Notes: a model not told the origin generated them from the sequence alone. A stretch of DNA of 23,908 bases from TMED26 sp002694075 (GCA_036160575.1 JAYYDT010000075.1:1-23908); one strand, 5' to 3'. Shown: positions 1-7,969, counted from the stretch's first letter. Numbers and translations are program-made.

Positions 1-58
1 TAACCAGAGCACCGCCCAGGCTACCGCCCGCCGGCCCCGGCGCCACCGCTAGCGCCGC

Positions 59-913
59 TCAACCATCGCCATCACGCAAGGCCAGGGCGCGAACGTAAAC
101 ATCGGCCCGGGTCCAGCCACTTTCGGCGGTCACCTCGCGCACCGCGTCGCGCAGGCTCGCGTCGGCCAGTTTGAGCGTCAACTTGGCGTCGACCTCTTCG
201 GTGCTGGCCACGCCCGCCGCCGCGTCGGCGCCACCAATGACAACCACAATCTCGCCCTTGGGCGGGCCGGTAGTGGCGTAATGCGCGGCCAGGGTCTCTA
301 AATCGGCGCGCCGGACTTCCTCGAACCGCTTGGTCAACTCGCGCGCCACCGCCGCCGGGCGCGGTCCCAAAACCGCGCTTGCGTCAGCCAGGCTGGCGGT
401 CAGCCGGCGGGCGCTTTCGAAAAATATCAAGGTCGCGTCCAAGGCCGCCACCGCCGCCAGCGCGCGCTCACGGGGGCCGGCCCGCGGCGGCAGAAAACCG
501 CCGAAGTAAAACCGGTCGGGCGGGAGGCCGGACAGCAGGAGCGCGGTGGTCGGCGCCGAGGGCCCCGGCAGGGCGGTGACCGCCACCCCGGCGTCAAGAC
601 AGGCGCGCACCAATTTAAAGCCGGGGTCGCTGACCAGCGGCGTGCCGGCGTCGGAAACCAAGCCAACCCGCTGACCGGCGGCCAGCGCCGCCAGCACCGC
701 CGGCCGCTGGCGGTCGGCGTTATGATCGTGGTAGGCCCGCAGGGGCACGCGCAGGCCCAAATGACCGATCAAACGGGCGGTGATCCGCGTGTCCTCGCAC
801 AACAGCAGATCCAGACCCGCCAAAGCGTCGGCGGCCCGCCGGGTCAAATCGGCAAGATTGCCGATTGGCGTGGCGATCAAAAGCAATTCGCCTGACTGCG
901 CGCCTTGTGCCAT
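59..913 (-). CDS. rsmI: 16S rRNA (cytidine(1402)-2'-O)-methyltransferase RsmI
   Basis: This protein transfers a methyl group from S-adenosylmethionine to the 2'-oxygen of C1402 in the decoding centre of 16S rRNA. The 284-residue product has the tetrapyrrole-methylase fold signatures of RsmI in order: ATPIGNLAD near residue 14, CEDTRIT near 39, LVSDAGTPLVSDPG in the cofactor loop, PGPSAPTTALLLSGLP, FYFGGFLPP and a final KGEIVVVI strand. The length fits the family (about 285). The frame stays open upstream, but the ATG at 913 is chosen because the family homology begins about ten residues later and a longer start would run into the divergent lipoprotein leader. The divergent neighbour is an LpoA-like gene, the usual partner of rsmI in Proteobacteria. 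The product is cytoplasmic and the identification is firm. Confidence 0.95.
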   Translation of the reverse strand: MAQGAQSGELLLIATPIGNLADLTRRAADALAGLDLLLCEDTRITARLIGHLGLRVPLRAYHDHNADRQRPAVLAALAAGQRVGLVSDAGTPLVSDPGFKLVRACLDAGVAVTALPGPSAPTTALLLSGLPPDRFYFGGFLPPRAGPRERALAAVAALDATLIFFESARRLTASLADASAVLGPRPAAVARELTKRFEEVRRADLETLAAHYATTGPPKGEIVVVIGGADAAAGVASTEEVDAKLTLKLADASLRDAVREVTAESGWTRADVYVRALALRDGDG

Positions 914-1017
914 GGTTTCGCCCCAATCTTTTCCCACCCTCACGCTCTCGGCCGGCACGGCGGCAACAGGGATCACGCGGGCGACGGCGCGCCGGCACGG
1001 ACCGCGGCGAGACCCCC

Positions 1018-1024
1018 AAGGAGG
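1018..1024 (+). promoter_or_regulatory. Strong Shine-Dalgarno that fixes the LpoA-like start
   Basis: AAGGAGG lies six bases before the ATG at 1031. It decides in favour of that start over the in-frame upstream codon at 905, which would overlap the rsmI start and place about 40 non-signal residues ahead of the lipoprotein signal peptide. Confidence 0.8.
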
Positions 1025-1030
1025 CAAACG

Positions 1031-2461
1031 ATGGCACAGCGCGGCGACACCTCAGCGCGGTGGCGGTATCTCGGCAACGCGGCCCTCACCCGGCGATGGG
1101 CATGCGCCTTTCTAGGGGTTTTGCTGGCCGCCTGCAATCACCTTGGCACGCCACCCGAGGTCCAGGCGCCGACCCCCCGCGCCGCCGCGCCGGCGCCGAC
1201 ACCAGCCCCGCAAGCCCCGCCGACGCCGCCGGCCACAGCCACGCCGGCGCCGGTGGTCGTGCCGCCCACGCCGGCCAACGCCGAACCCGCCCGATCGCCG
1301 GCGGCGGCCCCCGAGCAACCTGTCGTCGTCGGCCTTCTGCTGCCCTTGAGCGGCCCCGCCCGCCCTCTCGGCATGGCCATGCAACGGGCCGCCGAAATCG
1401 CCTTTTTCGACCTCGCCGGGCCACGCCTGACCCTGCGCTTCTACGATACCGGCGGCACCGCCGAGGGCGCCACCACGGCCACCCGCGCGGCCCTCGACGC
1501 CGGCGCCGAGTTGCTGCTCGGCCCCGTTTTCGCGCCGGCCGTGCGGGCCGCCGCCGACGCTCGGGGCGACGCCGCGGTCCCGATTTTGGCATTTTCCAAC
1601 GACGCTCCGGTGGCCGGCGACGGCGTCTTCATCCTGGGTCCCCGGCCCGAGGAACAGATCGCCCGCGTCCTGAGCCACGCCGCCGACCAAGGGATGCGCC
1701 GCTTGGGCGTGTTCCTGCCCGCGAACCTTTATGGCGATTTGGTGCGTGAGACGGTCGCCGCCCTCGCCCCGCAATTGGGCATATCGGTCACGCGAACGGC
1801 ATTTTTTGAGCCCGGCGCGCCCGACGCGCCGCAGAAAGTCCGCGCCTTCGCCGACTTTCCACGCCGCAAGGCCGCCTTGCAGGCCGAACGCAAAGCGCTC
1901 GCCGGGCGCAGCGACGCCATTTCCAAACGCGCGTTAAAACGGCTGGAGGGCTTGGACAGCCTCGGTGATCCCCCCTATGAGGCGGTTTTGCTGCCGGTCG
2001 GCGGCGCCGAGCTGCGCCGCCTGGCGCCCCATTTCGCTTACTACGATATCGATCCTCGGCGTGTGCGCTACCTGGGCACGGCACTTTGGAATGACCCTAC
2101 GCTGAGCACCGAGCCAGCCCTGCGGAGCGGTGTGTTTGCGGCCCTCAGCCCAGACAATGGTCAGCCCTTCAAAGAGCGCTACCAAAAGGCTTTTGACACG
2201 CCCCCGCCAGGCCTTGCCGCGCTGGCCTTCGATGCGGTCTCGTTGGCCGCCGTCCTGCAACTTAGCGCCGAGCCGGTGGCGGCGACCGCCTTCACCCTGC
2301 CGCGTCTCACCCAGGCCGGGGGGTTCAGCGGCGTCACCGGCTTGTTTCGCTTGCTGCCCAATGGGCTGAATCAGCGCGGTCTGGCCCTCATGACGATTAC
2401 CGCCGACGGTCTCGACACCCTCGACCCGGCGCCAAGCCGGTTCGACGACCTCACCAACTAG
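1031..2461 (+). CDS. LpoA-like penicillin-binding protein activator lipoprotein
   Basis: This is a 476-residue predicted lipoprotein. A short charged N-terminus and hydrophobic stretch end in the lipobox LAAC, with the modified cysteine at residue 35. A Pro/Ala-rich linker of roughly 55 residues follows. From about residue 97 (VVVGLLLPLSGPARPLG) comes a type-1 periplasmic-binding-protein fold with the family hallmarks ELLLGPVFAPAV and VPILAFSNDAPV. In gammaproteobacteria LpoA activates a penicillin-binding protein from the outer membrane. The alphaproteobacterial relatives next to rsmI are named by similarity only, so a role in peptidoglycan synthesis is an inference. The linker would suit a protein that reaches across the periplasm. 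A plain amino-acid-type binding protein is less likely because of the lipobox and the rsmI neighbour. Its stop codon interlocks with that of hemW. Confidence 0.85.
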   Translation: MAQRGDTSARWRYLGNAALTRRWACAFLGVLLAACNHLGTPPEVQAPTPRAAAPAPTPAPQAPPTPPATATPAPVVVPPTPANAEPARSPAAAPEQPVVVGLLLPLSGPARPLGMAMQRAAEIAFFDLAGPRLTLRFYDTGGTAEGATTATRAALDAGAELLLGPVFAPAVRAAADARGDAAVPILAFSNDAPVAGDGVFILGPRPEEQIARVLSHAADQGMRRLGVFLPANLYGDLVRETVAALAPQLGISVTRTAFFEPGAPDAPQKVRAFADFPRRKAALQAERKALAGRSDAISKRALKRLEGLDSLGDPPYEAVLLPVGGAELRRLAPHFAYYDIDPRRVRYLGTALWNDPTLSTEPALRSGVFAALSPDNGQPFKERYQKAFDTPPPGLAALAFDAVSLAAVLQLSAEPVAATAFTLPRLTQAGGFSGVTGLFRLLPNGLNQRGLALMTITADGLDTLDPAPSRFDDLTN

Positions 2462-3684
2462 GGGGCGGTGCGGTCGGCCAGGAGATAGGCCAGCAGACCG
2501 TCGAGCATCAAGGCGCCGTGACCGACCGCGCGGAGACGCTCGGCGGTCTCGCTGAGCAAGCCCTCGGCGATCAAATCAGCCCGGCGCGCCGGGGCGACCC
2601 AGGCGTCAAGCGACGCCCCGGTCAGTTGTTCCAGGGCCGCCAAATCAACCCCCTCGACCAGGCGAAGGCCCATCATCAAGGCTTCCTCGAGGCGCGTGCG
2701 CCGGTCTAGGAAATGACCGTCCACCGCCGCCTGGGGCGCGGCGTCCACCGCCGCCATCCAAGTTTCCGGGCGGCGTTTGCGTTGCGTCGCCAGGCGCCCC
2801 CGACCGCCCACCGGGTCGGCGCAGGGCAAGCGGCCATGGGCACCTGGGCCGAGGCCGGCATAGGGTTGGTAGCGCCAGTAGGTCAAGTTGTGCCGGGCGC
2901 CATACCCGGCGCGGGCGTGATTAGACACCTCATAGGCCGGCAAGCCAGCGGCGGCCAGATGGTCACGGGTGGCGGCGAACATCGCGGCCGCCGCCCGCTC
3001 GTCCAAGGTCAGGGTCTCGCCCTGGCCGGCGCGCAGGGCGAAGGGGGTGCCGGGCTCGATGGTTAATTGGTAAAGCGCGATATGGTCCGGCGCCAGGGCC
3101 AGAGCCTGGTCCAATTCGGCGCGCCAGGCGGCCCAGGACTGGCCGCGCCGGGCGTAGATCAGGTCAAAAGACAGGTTGTCGAAAATGCCGCGCGCGGCGG
3201 CGACCGCGGCACGCGCCGTGGCGACATCGTGGCGGCGGCCCAAAAACGTTAGGGCATCGGCATCCAAGCTCTGCACCCCAAGCGACAGCCGGTTGACGCC
3301 GGCGGCGCGGAAATCGCGTAGCTTGGCGGCCTCGGCCGAACTGGGATTGGCCTCCAAGGTGATCTCGCAATCGGCGGTCAGGGAAAAATGCCGGGCCACC
3401 GCCGCCAGCACCTCGCCGACGGTATCGGCGGCCATCAAGCTGGGCGTGCCGCCACCGAAAAACACACTGCTGATTTTTTGCCCCGGCAAAGCCGCCGCCA
3501 GGGCCGTGATTTCGGTCGCCAGCGCCCGCCGCCATAGCACTTCCGGCGGTCCCTCCACGACATGAGAGTTAAAATCGCAATAAGGGCATTTACTGGCACA
3601 GTATGGCCAGTGAAGGTAGAGCCCAAAATCCTCTTCCACCGGCACTATCTTCGGTGGCGCGTCCGCCCCGCCGGCATCAGTCAT
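2458..3684 (-). CDS. hemW: Radical SAM heme chaperone HemW
   Basis: HemW is a radical-SAM relative of oxygen-independent coproporphyrinogen oxidase that binds heme and hands it to target proteins. The 408-residue product carries the 4Fe-4S motif CxxxCxxC at C29, C33 and C36, followed by DFNSH rather than the extra cysteine of true HemN, which supports HemW. The SAM-binding GGGTPS motif lies about 60 residues later, then TLEANPSS, NRLSLGVQS and a C-terminal HemN domain. The ATG at 3684 is chosen because it sits inside the end of rdgB: ATG and the rdgB TGA lie within an eight-base overlap, typical of translational coupling. Longer in-frame starts would extend further into rdgB. It is the last gene of rph-rdgB-hemW, and its stop codon shares the tetranucleotide CTAG with the convergent lipoprotein gene. 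Confidence 0.93.
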   Translation of the reverse strand: MTDAGGADAPPKIVPVEEDFGLYLHWPYCASKCPYCDFNSHVVEGPPEVLWRRALATEITALAAALPGQKISSVFFGGGTPSLMAADTVGEVLAAVARHFSLTADCEITLEANPSSAEAAKLRDFRAAGVNRLSLGVQSLDADALTFLGRRHDVATARAAVAAARGIFDNLSFDLIYARRGQSWAAWRAELDQALALAPDHIALYQLTIEPGTPFALRAGQGETLTLDERAAAAMFAATRDHLAAAGLPAYEVSNHARAGYGARHNLTYWRYQPYAGLGPGAHGRLPCADPVGGRGRLATQRKRRPETWMAAVDAAPQAAVDGHFLDRRTRLEEALMMGLRLVEGVDLAALEQLTGASLDAWVAPARRADLIAEGLLSETAERLRAVGHGALMLDGLLAYLLADRTAP

Positions 3685-4303
3685 CGACCGAAAAACAAGC
3701 GTTAAGCATCGCCTTGAAGGCAACCGCGCGATGACTGATGGTATGCTTAAACGCCGGATCGCATTCGCCGAAGGTTTCGGTCATGCCGGCGGCCTGAAAC
3801 ATGGGGTCGTAACCGAATCCGCGGCTTCCCCGGGGCGGCCATACCATCTGACCGGTGACCGACCCCTCGAACACTTCGATATGGCCGTCGGGCCACGCCA
3901 AAGCGAGCGCGCAGATGAAGGCGGCCGCTCGGTCGGCGGGCGCATCGGCGCGGTCAAGGGCGGTCACTTCGTCCCAAACACGCGCCATGGCGATGGCGAA
4001 ATCCTTGCCCGGGCCGGCCCAGCGCGCCGAGTAAACGCCCGGCGCGCCGCCGAGGGCGGCGACCGCGAAACCGGAATCATCGGCCAGCGCCGGCAGACCG
4101 GTGGCATCGGCGGCGGCGCGCGCCTTGAGCGCGGCGTTGGCGGTGTAGGTGGTGCCGGTTTCCTCGGGTTCGGGCAAGTTTAAATCGCCGGCGGCGCTGA
4201 CGGCGATTCCCAATGGGACCAATAAATCGCCGATCTCGCGCACCTTGCCGGCGTTATGGCTGGCGATGACCAATTGGCGGTCGGTGAAGCGGCGGGCGGT
4301 CAT
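3677..4303 (-). CDS. rdgB: XTP/dITP diphosphatase (Ham1/RdgB family)
   Basis: The enzyme hydrolyses dITP, ITP and XTP to monophosphates and keeps deaminated purines out of DNA and RNA. The 208-residue product shows the family order: SHNAGKVREI at 15-24 (nucleotide binding), EETGTTYTANAALKA at 47-61, ADDSGF at 74-79, GAPGVYSARWAG at 86-97, RGFGYDPMF, and a C-terminal ISHRAVAFKAM. The ATG at 4303 lies seven bases after the rph stop, so the two genes are almost certainly co-transcribed, and the 3' end overlaps hemW by eight bases. A longer in-frame start near 4360 would overlap rph and adds residues without homology. The length is normal for the family and the identification is firm. Confidence 0.95.
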   Translation of the reverse strand: MTARRFTDRQLVIASHNAGKVREIGDLLVPLGIAVSAAGDLNLPEPEETGTTYTANAALKARAAADATGLPALADDSGFAVAALGGAPGVYSARWAGPGKDFAIAMARVWDEVTALDRADAPADRAAAFICALALAWPDGHIEVFEGSVTGQMVWPPRGSRGFGYDPMFQAAGMTETFGECDPAFKHTISHRAVAFKAMLNACFSVDD

Positions 4304-4310
4304 CGCGCCG

Positions 4311-5078
4311 TCACGCCAGACCGAGGGCGAGTTTTTGATAAGCCACCAAATCCGCCACACCGGCGCGCGCCAAGTTCATCATGGCGTCAAAATCGCCGGC
4401 CGCGAAGGGGCCGTTCTCGGCGGTGGCCTGAATTTCAACCAAGCCGCCGGCGCCGGTCAGCACAAAATTGGCGTCGGCGCCAGCGGTCGAATCCTCGGCG
4501 TAATCGAGGTCCAAGACCGGCACCCCGCCGACCAGGCCGCAGGAGACCGCCGCCACCTGGTCGGTCAGCGGCACGGCGGGCAGGCTGCCCAAGCGAACCA
4601 GCGCGGCCAGCGCGCTGTGCAGAGCGACATAGCCGCCGGTGATGGCCGCGGTGCGGGTGCCGCCATCGGCTTGCAGGACGTCGCAATCGACCCGGATCTG
4701 CATTTCGCCAAGCGCCTCCAAATCCGTCACCGCGCGCAGGGCGCGGCCGATCAGCCGCTGAATTTCCTGGGTTCGGCCCGATTGTTTGCCGCGCGCCGCC
4801 TCGCGGTCGGTGCGGCTATGGGTGGAACGCGGCAACATACCGTATTCAGCGGTCACCCAGCCGCGCCCGGCCCCGCGTAACCAACCTGGCACCCGCTCCT
4901 CGATGGTCGCCGCGCATAGCACATGGGTGTCACCAAATTTCACCAAACAGGAGCCTTCGGCGTATTTCGCGGCACCGACCTCCAAGGTGATGGCGCGCAG
5001 GGCGTCGGCCGCGCGGCCCGAAGGGCGGCCCGCCGGATGGCCGGCGTTGGGATCGGCGGATACGGTCGTCGTTGCCAT
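4311..5078 (-). CDS. rph: Ribonuclease PH
   Basis: RNase PH is a phosphate-dependent 3'-5' exoribonuclease that trims the 3' ends of tRNA precursors. The 255-residue product has the characteristic RPSGRAADALR at 18 onward, FGDTHVLCAA, GWVTAEYGMLPRSTHSR, the arginine-rich RTQEIQRLIGRALR, and DCDVLQADGGTRTAAITG in the phosphate and active-site region. The ATG at 5078 has an AAGGA nine bases upstream. It gives about 17 extra residues before the position where most family members start, a small and plausibly disordered extension. The frame continues open to 5468, but that stretch lies antisense to hrcA and has no homology. It is first in the rph-rdgB-hemW operon and divergent from hrcA. Confidence 0.95.
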   Translation of the reverse strand: MATTTVSADPNAGHPAGRPSGRAADALRAITLEVGAAKYAEGSCLVKFGDTHVLCAATIEERVPGWLRGAGRGWVTAEYGMLPRSTHSRTDREAARGKQSGRTQEIQRLIGRALRAVTDLEALGEMQIRVDCDVLQADGGTRTAAITGGYVALHSALAALVRLGSLPAVPLTDQVAAVSCGLVGGVPVLDLDYAEDSTAGADANFVLTGAGGLVEIQATAENGPFAAGDFDAMMNLARAGVADLVAYQKLALGLA

Positions 5079-5264
5079 GGGCGGCCGTCCTTTTCTATGA
5101 TTGCGGTGGGCGGGCGTGGCGGCGGTCTCGGGCGATGACATAGCCCGTCGCGGCGGAGCCGTCCAGTGCCTTGGCCGGCCCTTGAAATAAACCCTCGGCG
5201 CGCTCAAACGGCGCCCCAACCCGGGCCCCCTATGGGCTTGAGAACGCAATAGCGAGAAGGCGCC

Positions 5265-6320
5265 ATGGAGCCTGTGGAATCCGCCCTGCAAGTGATGAAC
5301 GCCCGCTCCCGCGCGGTGTTCCAAACCTTGGTCGACGCGTATATGGAGACCGGCCAACCCGTTGGCTCGAAGATGATTTCGGCGCGGGTGGCCGATAAGT
5401 TGTCGCCAGCTACCATCCGCGCCGTGATGGCCGATTTGGAGGCCACCGGCCTGCTCTACGCGCCGCACACCTCGGCCGGTCGACTGCCGACGGTGGCCGG
5501 GCTACGGGTTTTCGTCAACGGGTTGCTGGAAATCAGCGGCAGCTTGGATTCCGGCGAACGGGCCAGTATCGACAGCCGCTGCGCCGTCGCCGGGCGCAGT
5601 TTTTCCGAGGTGTTGAACGAAGCGACCACCGCCCTCTCCGGCCTTTCGCGACAGGCCGGCCTGGTGGTCGCGCCGAAGGTCGATAGCAATCTCAAGCATA
5701 TCGAATTTGTCCAATTGGACGGCCACCGGGCCCTGGTGGTGATGGTCAGCGCCAATGGTCAGGTGGAAAATCGCATCATCGAGGTGCCGCCGGGCACCCC
5801 GCCGGCGGCCCTCGCCCAGGCCAGCAATTTTCTCAACGCCCAGATCGGCGGCCATACCTTGGATGAGACGCGGCAACGGGTGAAACGAGAAATCGCCAGC
5901 AAACGCGCCCAGTTGGATTCCCTGACCAGCCGCTTGGTCGCCGATGGCTTAGCGCTCTGGAGCGACGAGGTGCCCGGCGGCACCTTGATCGTGCGTGGGC
6001 AGTCGCAATTGCTCAGCGATATTACCGCGATCACCGATCTGGAGCGGATTCGCCATTTGTTCGAGGCCCTGGAGACCGAAGCCTGCGTCTTGAATTTGAT
6101 TGAGCAGACGACGACCGCCGACGGCGTGCAGATTTTCATCGGCGCCGAACATGAACTGTTCCGCGACACCGGCTGCTCGCTGGTGATCTCGCCTTACCGC
6201 GACCGCGAGCAAAATGTGGTTGGGGCGATCGGTGTGATCGGCCCGAGCCACATGAATTACGCGCGGATCATTCCGATGGTCGACTACACCGCCCAAGCGA
6301 TTTCGAAATTATTGGACTAG
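5265..6320 (+). CDS. hrcA: Heat-inducible transcription repressor HrcA
   Basis: HrcA represses chaperone genes by binding the CIRCE inverted repeat, and its folding depends on GroEL. The 351-residue product begins with a winged-helix domain containing the family stretches GQPVGSK, LSPATIRAVMADLEATGLLYAPHTSAGRLPT and then the central GAF-like and dimerisation regions. The C-terminal half holds ITDLERIRHLFEALE, the region VQIFIGAEH, CSLVISPYR and GAIGVIGPSHMNYARIIPMVDYTAQ, all typical of HrcA. The ATG at 5265 has GAGAAGG just upstream. It precedes grpE with a 110-base gap, a common arrangement. I find no CIRCE repeat upstream of it, of grpE or of dnaK, so its targets are probably elsewhere, for instance groESL. 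Confidence 0.95.
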   Translation: MEPVESALQVMNARSRAVFQTLVDAYMETGQPVGSKMISARVADKLSPATIRAVMADLEATGLLYAPHTSAGRLPTVAGLRVFVNGLLEISGSLDSGERASIDSRCAVAGRSFSEVLNEATTALSGLSRQAGLVVAPKVDSNLKHIEFVQLDGHRALVVMVSANGQVENRIIEVPPGTPPAALAQASNFLNAQIGGHTLDETRQRVKREIASKRAQLDSLTSRLVADGLALWSDEVPGGTLIVRGQSQLLSDITAITDLERIRHLFEALETEACVLNLIEQTTTADGVQIFIGAEHELFRDTGCSLVISPYRDREQNVVGAIGVIGPSHMNYARIIPMVDYTAQAISKLLD

Positions 6321-6391
6321 GCCGGCGCACGGGAAATCGCACTCGCCCCTTTGCAAATCGCCCGGAAGCTCCTAAATCTGGTGCGCCGGCC
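6320..6391 (+). repeat. Perfect 11-bp inverted repeat between hrcA and grpE
   Basis: GGCCGGCGCAC at 6320-6330 is repeated exactly as its reverse complement at 6381-6391, separated by 50 bases. The left arm starts on the last base of the hrcA stop codon. A transcript reading through from hrcA could form an 11-bp GC-rich stem. No T-run follows, so it is not a typical intrinsic terminator. The probable grpE promoter lies inside the loop. Confidence 0.6.
6350..6380 (+). promoter_or_regulatory. Possible RpoH-type promoter for grpE
   Basis: TTTG at 6350-6353, a 17-base spacer and CCTAAATCTG at 6371-6380 resemble the alphaproteobacterial RpoH consensus CTTG-N17/18-CYTATNTNNG with one mismatch in each half. 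It lies 50 bases before the grpE ATG. The match is by eye and weaker than the one before dnaK. Confidence 0.4.
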
Positions 6392-6430
6392 CATCGGGCC
6401 TTGTTCCGACCACTGTATGAAGTCATCACC

Positions 6431-7078
6431 ATGGCCAACGCCCGCCCCGAAGACGACGCCCCCGCCGCCGAGGAGGCCGGCGCCGACGTCGCCGCCGATA
6501 CCGAGACCGTTTCCGACCTCGCCGCCGACGCCGAAGGCGCAGCCGCCGAAGGCGCGCCCGAAAGCGCCGCCGAGGGCGACGCCGAAGAGGCGGCCGGCGA
6601 TCCGGCGGCCGAGAACGCGAAGCTCAAAGACCAATTGCTGCGCACCCTCGCCGAGTTGGAGAACACCCGCAAACGGGCCGAGCGCGAGCGCGAGCAGACG
6701 CGCAAATTCGGCATCGCCGACTTCGCCCGCGACCTGCTCAGCGCCTCGGATAATTTGCGCCGCGCCCTTGAGGCGGCGCCGGAGAATAGGGACGGCCTGG
6801 ACGACAATCTGCGGAACCTGGTGATCGGCGTCGAGATGACTGAAAAAGACCTGCTGGCCGCCTTCGACAAACACGGTATCCGCAAGATCGACCCCCTCGG
6901 CGAAGCTTTCGACTACAACTTCCACCAAGCCATGTTCGAGGTTGAGAACGCCGACTACGCCGCCGGCACGGTGATGCAGGTGCTGCAGGCCGGATACGCC
7001 ATCGGCGACCGCTTACTGCGCCCGGCGATGGTCGGCGTTTCCAAAGGCGCCAGCGGCTCGGTCGACACCACCGCTTGA
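6431..7078 (+). CDS. grpE: Nucleotide exchange factor GrpE
   Basis: GrpE is the co-chaperone that releases ADP from DnaK. The 215-residue product starts with about 60 residues rich in Ala, Glu and Asp, which are probably disordered. The long dimerisation helix follows (AENAKLKDQLLRTLAELEN, with TRKRAEREREQTRKFG), and the C-terminal beta domain ends with the family signature around YAIGDRLLRPAMVGVSKG. The ATG at 6431 is preferred over a TTG at 6401 because the latter adds residues without homology; the ribosome binding site is weak (GAAG about ten bases upstream). It follows hrcA and is separated from dnaK by a minus-strand DUF1848 gene, so the two partners of one chaperone cycle are not in a single transcript here. 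Confidence 0.95.
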   Translation: MANARPEDDAPAAEEAGADVAADTETVSDLAADAEGAAAEGAPESAAEGDAEEAAGDPAAENAKLKDQLLRTLAELENTRKRAEREREQTRKFGIADFARDLLSASDNLRRALEAAPENRDGLDDNLRNLVIGVEMTEKDLLAAFDKHGIRKIDPLGEAFDYNFHQAMFEVENADYAAGTVMQVLQAGYAIGDRLLRPAMVGVSKGASGSVDTTA

Positions 7079-7111
7079 GGCAGTCGGCGCGGCCACCGAT
7101 TGGCCCGCCCG

Positions 7112-7969
7112 TCAAAGGCGGTCGGCGGCGGCCACATGGGCGGCGCGCTTGGCCACGGCGGCGGCCGGCGCGCGCACGGCGTAGCAATAGGTGCAGCCGT
7201 GCACACAGCTGTCATAAACCCCGATATCGCGGCTTTCGGCGCAGAGGCAGCCGGGCCGGTTGCCTTTGGTGCGCGCCGCTATCGGCCGCCCGGCAATGCG
7301 CGCCAGACGGCCGGCGTCGACGCAACGCGCCGCCGCCACCGGCGCCATCGTCAAATCGCTTTGACTGCACACCGTCAGCGCCAAGCCATGGTCGCCGGCG
7401 ATTTTCGCCAAATCGGCCAAGAGAGCACGCTTTTCGTCCGCCGGCGGGTCACGCCAGGCAATCCCGGCGGCCGCCAGGTTGCGGGTCGACTTCGCGTAAA
7501 AATGGGCGAAGGAGACGACCACCTCGTCGGTCAGCGGCGCCAAACGCGCGGCGAGCCCGGCGAAATTCCGTCGGTGCCAGGCCGCCGTTAAGTGATCGGT
7601 CAGCAGGATCGGATCATAGCGCCAAACCACCACCTCCGGGCCATGGTCGCGGGCGATCGTGGCAAGCGTCCGGATCACCGGCGCCGGCGGCGGCACGTGG
7701 CGATCGATGGCGCGCGGATATCCGGTGATCGTGGTCTGCAACATGAAAGGCTGGCGGCGGGCGGCGACCTGGTCGAGCACGGGCAAAAACGGCCGCGGGT
7801 TGCGCGTCCAAAAAACGAAACCGTCGACCGAGTCCGGGTCCAAAGCCACGCGATAAGGCGCGCCGCCGTACGGATTGCGGACATAGCATTCACCGGCCGC
7901 CAAGCGCGCGGCGAACCAGGCCCCGTAAAAGGCCGGGATATCGGTGCGATAACTGGCCGAAACGATCAT
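7112..7969 (-). CDS. DUF1848 family protein with C-terminal cysteine cluster
   Basis: This 285-residue protein matches the DUF1848 family, whose biochemical role is not known to me. It starts with SASYRTDIPAFYGAWF, the usual opening of the family, continues with FVFWTRNPRPF and a run of alternating strands and helices suggesting a barrel (VVVWRYDPILL, VVVSFAHFY), and ends with a cysteine cluster: C241 and C243 in CLCAESRDIGVYD, then C255, C259 and C262 in CxxxCxxCYA. The last three have the spacing of a radical-SAM iron-sulfur motif, though at the C-terminus. Binding of a metal or iron-sulfur cluster is likely; radical chemistry is only a guess. The ATG at 7969 has AAGG upstream. It lies on the opposite strand between grpE and dnaK, convergent with grpE and divergent from dnaK. 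Confidence 0.85.
   Translation of the reverse strand: MIVSASYRTDIPAFYGAWFAARLAAGECYVRNPYGGAPYRVALDPDSVDGFVFWTRNPRPFLPVLDQVAARRQPFMLQTTITGYPRAIDRHVPPPAPVIRTLATIARDHGPEVVVWRYDPILLTDHLTAAWHRRNFAGLAARLAPLTDEVVVSFAHFYAKSTRNLAAAGIAWRDPPADEKRALLADLAKIAGDHGLALTVCSQSDLTMAPVAAARCVDAGRLARIAGRPIAARTKGNRPGCLCAESRDIGVYDSCVHGCTYCYAVRAPAAAVAKRAAHVAAADRL

Noticed and set aside
1..58. Start of a further minus-strand gene (yraN would be expected after rsmI)
   Set aside because: A GTG at 46 opens a frame to the window edge, but only about 15 residues are visible, with no ribosome binding site or homology to judge.
951..1000. Ten-base direct repeat GCCGGCACGG at 951-960 and 991-1000
   Set aside because: It is GC-rich, short and only two copies in a leader; likely chance in this base composition.
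5181..5210. CTTGAAA upstream of hrcA as an RpoH promoter
   Set aside because: The -10 region at a 17-18 base spacing (CTCAAACG) does not resemble the consensus; the CCCCCTATG further on is too far away.
5079..5468. N-terminal extension of rph into hrcA
   Set aside because: The frame is open but antisense to hrcA and without homology; the ATG at 5078 has its own ribosome binding site.
6336..6360. Possible CIRCE half-site ATCGCACTC before grpE
   Set aside because: The partner half after nine bases (CAAATCGCC) does not match GAGTGCTAA, so there is no inverted repeat.
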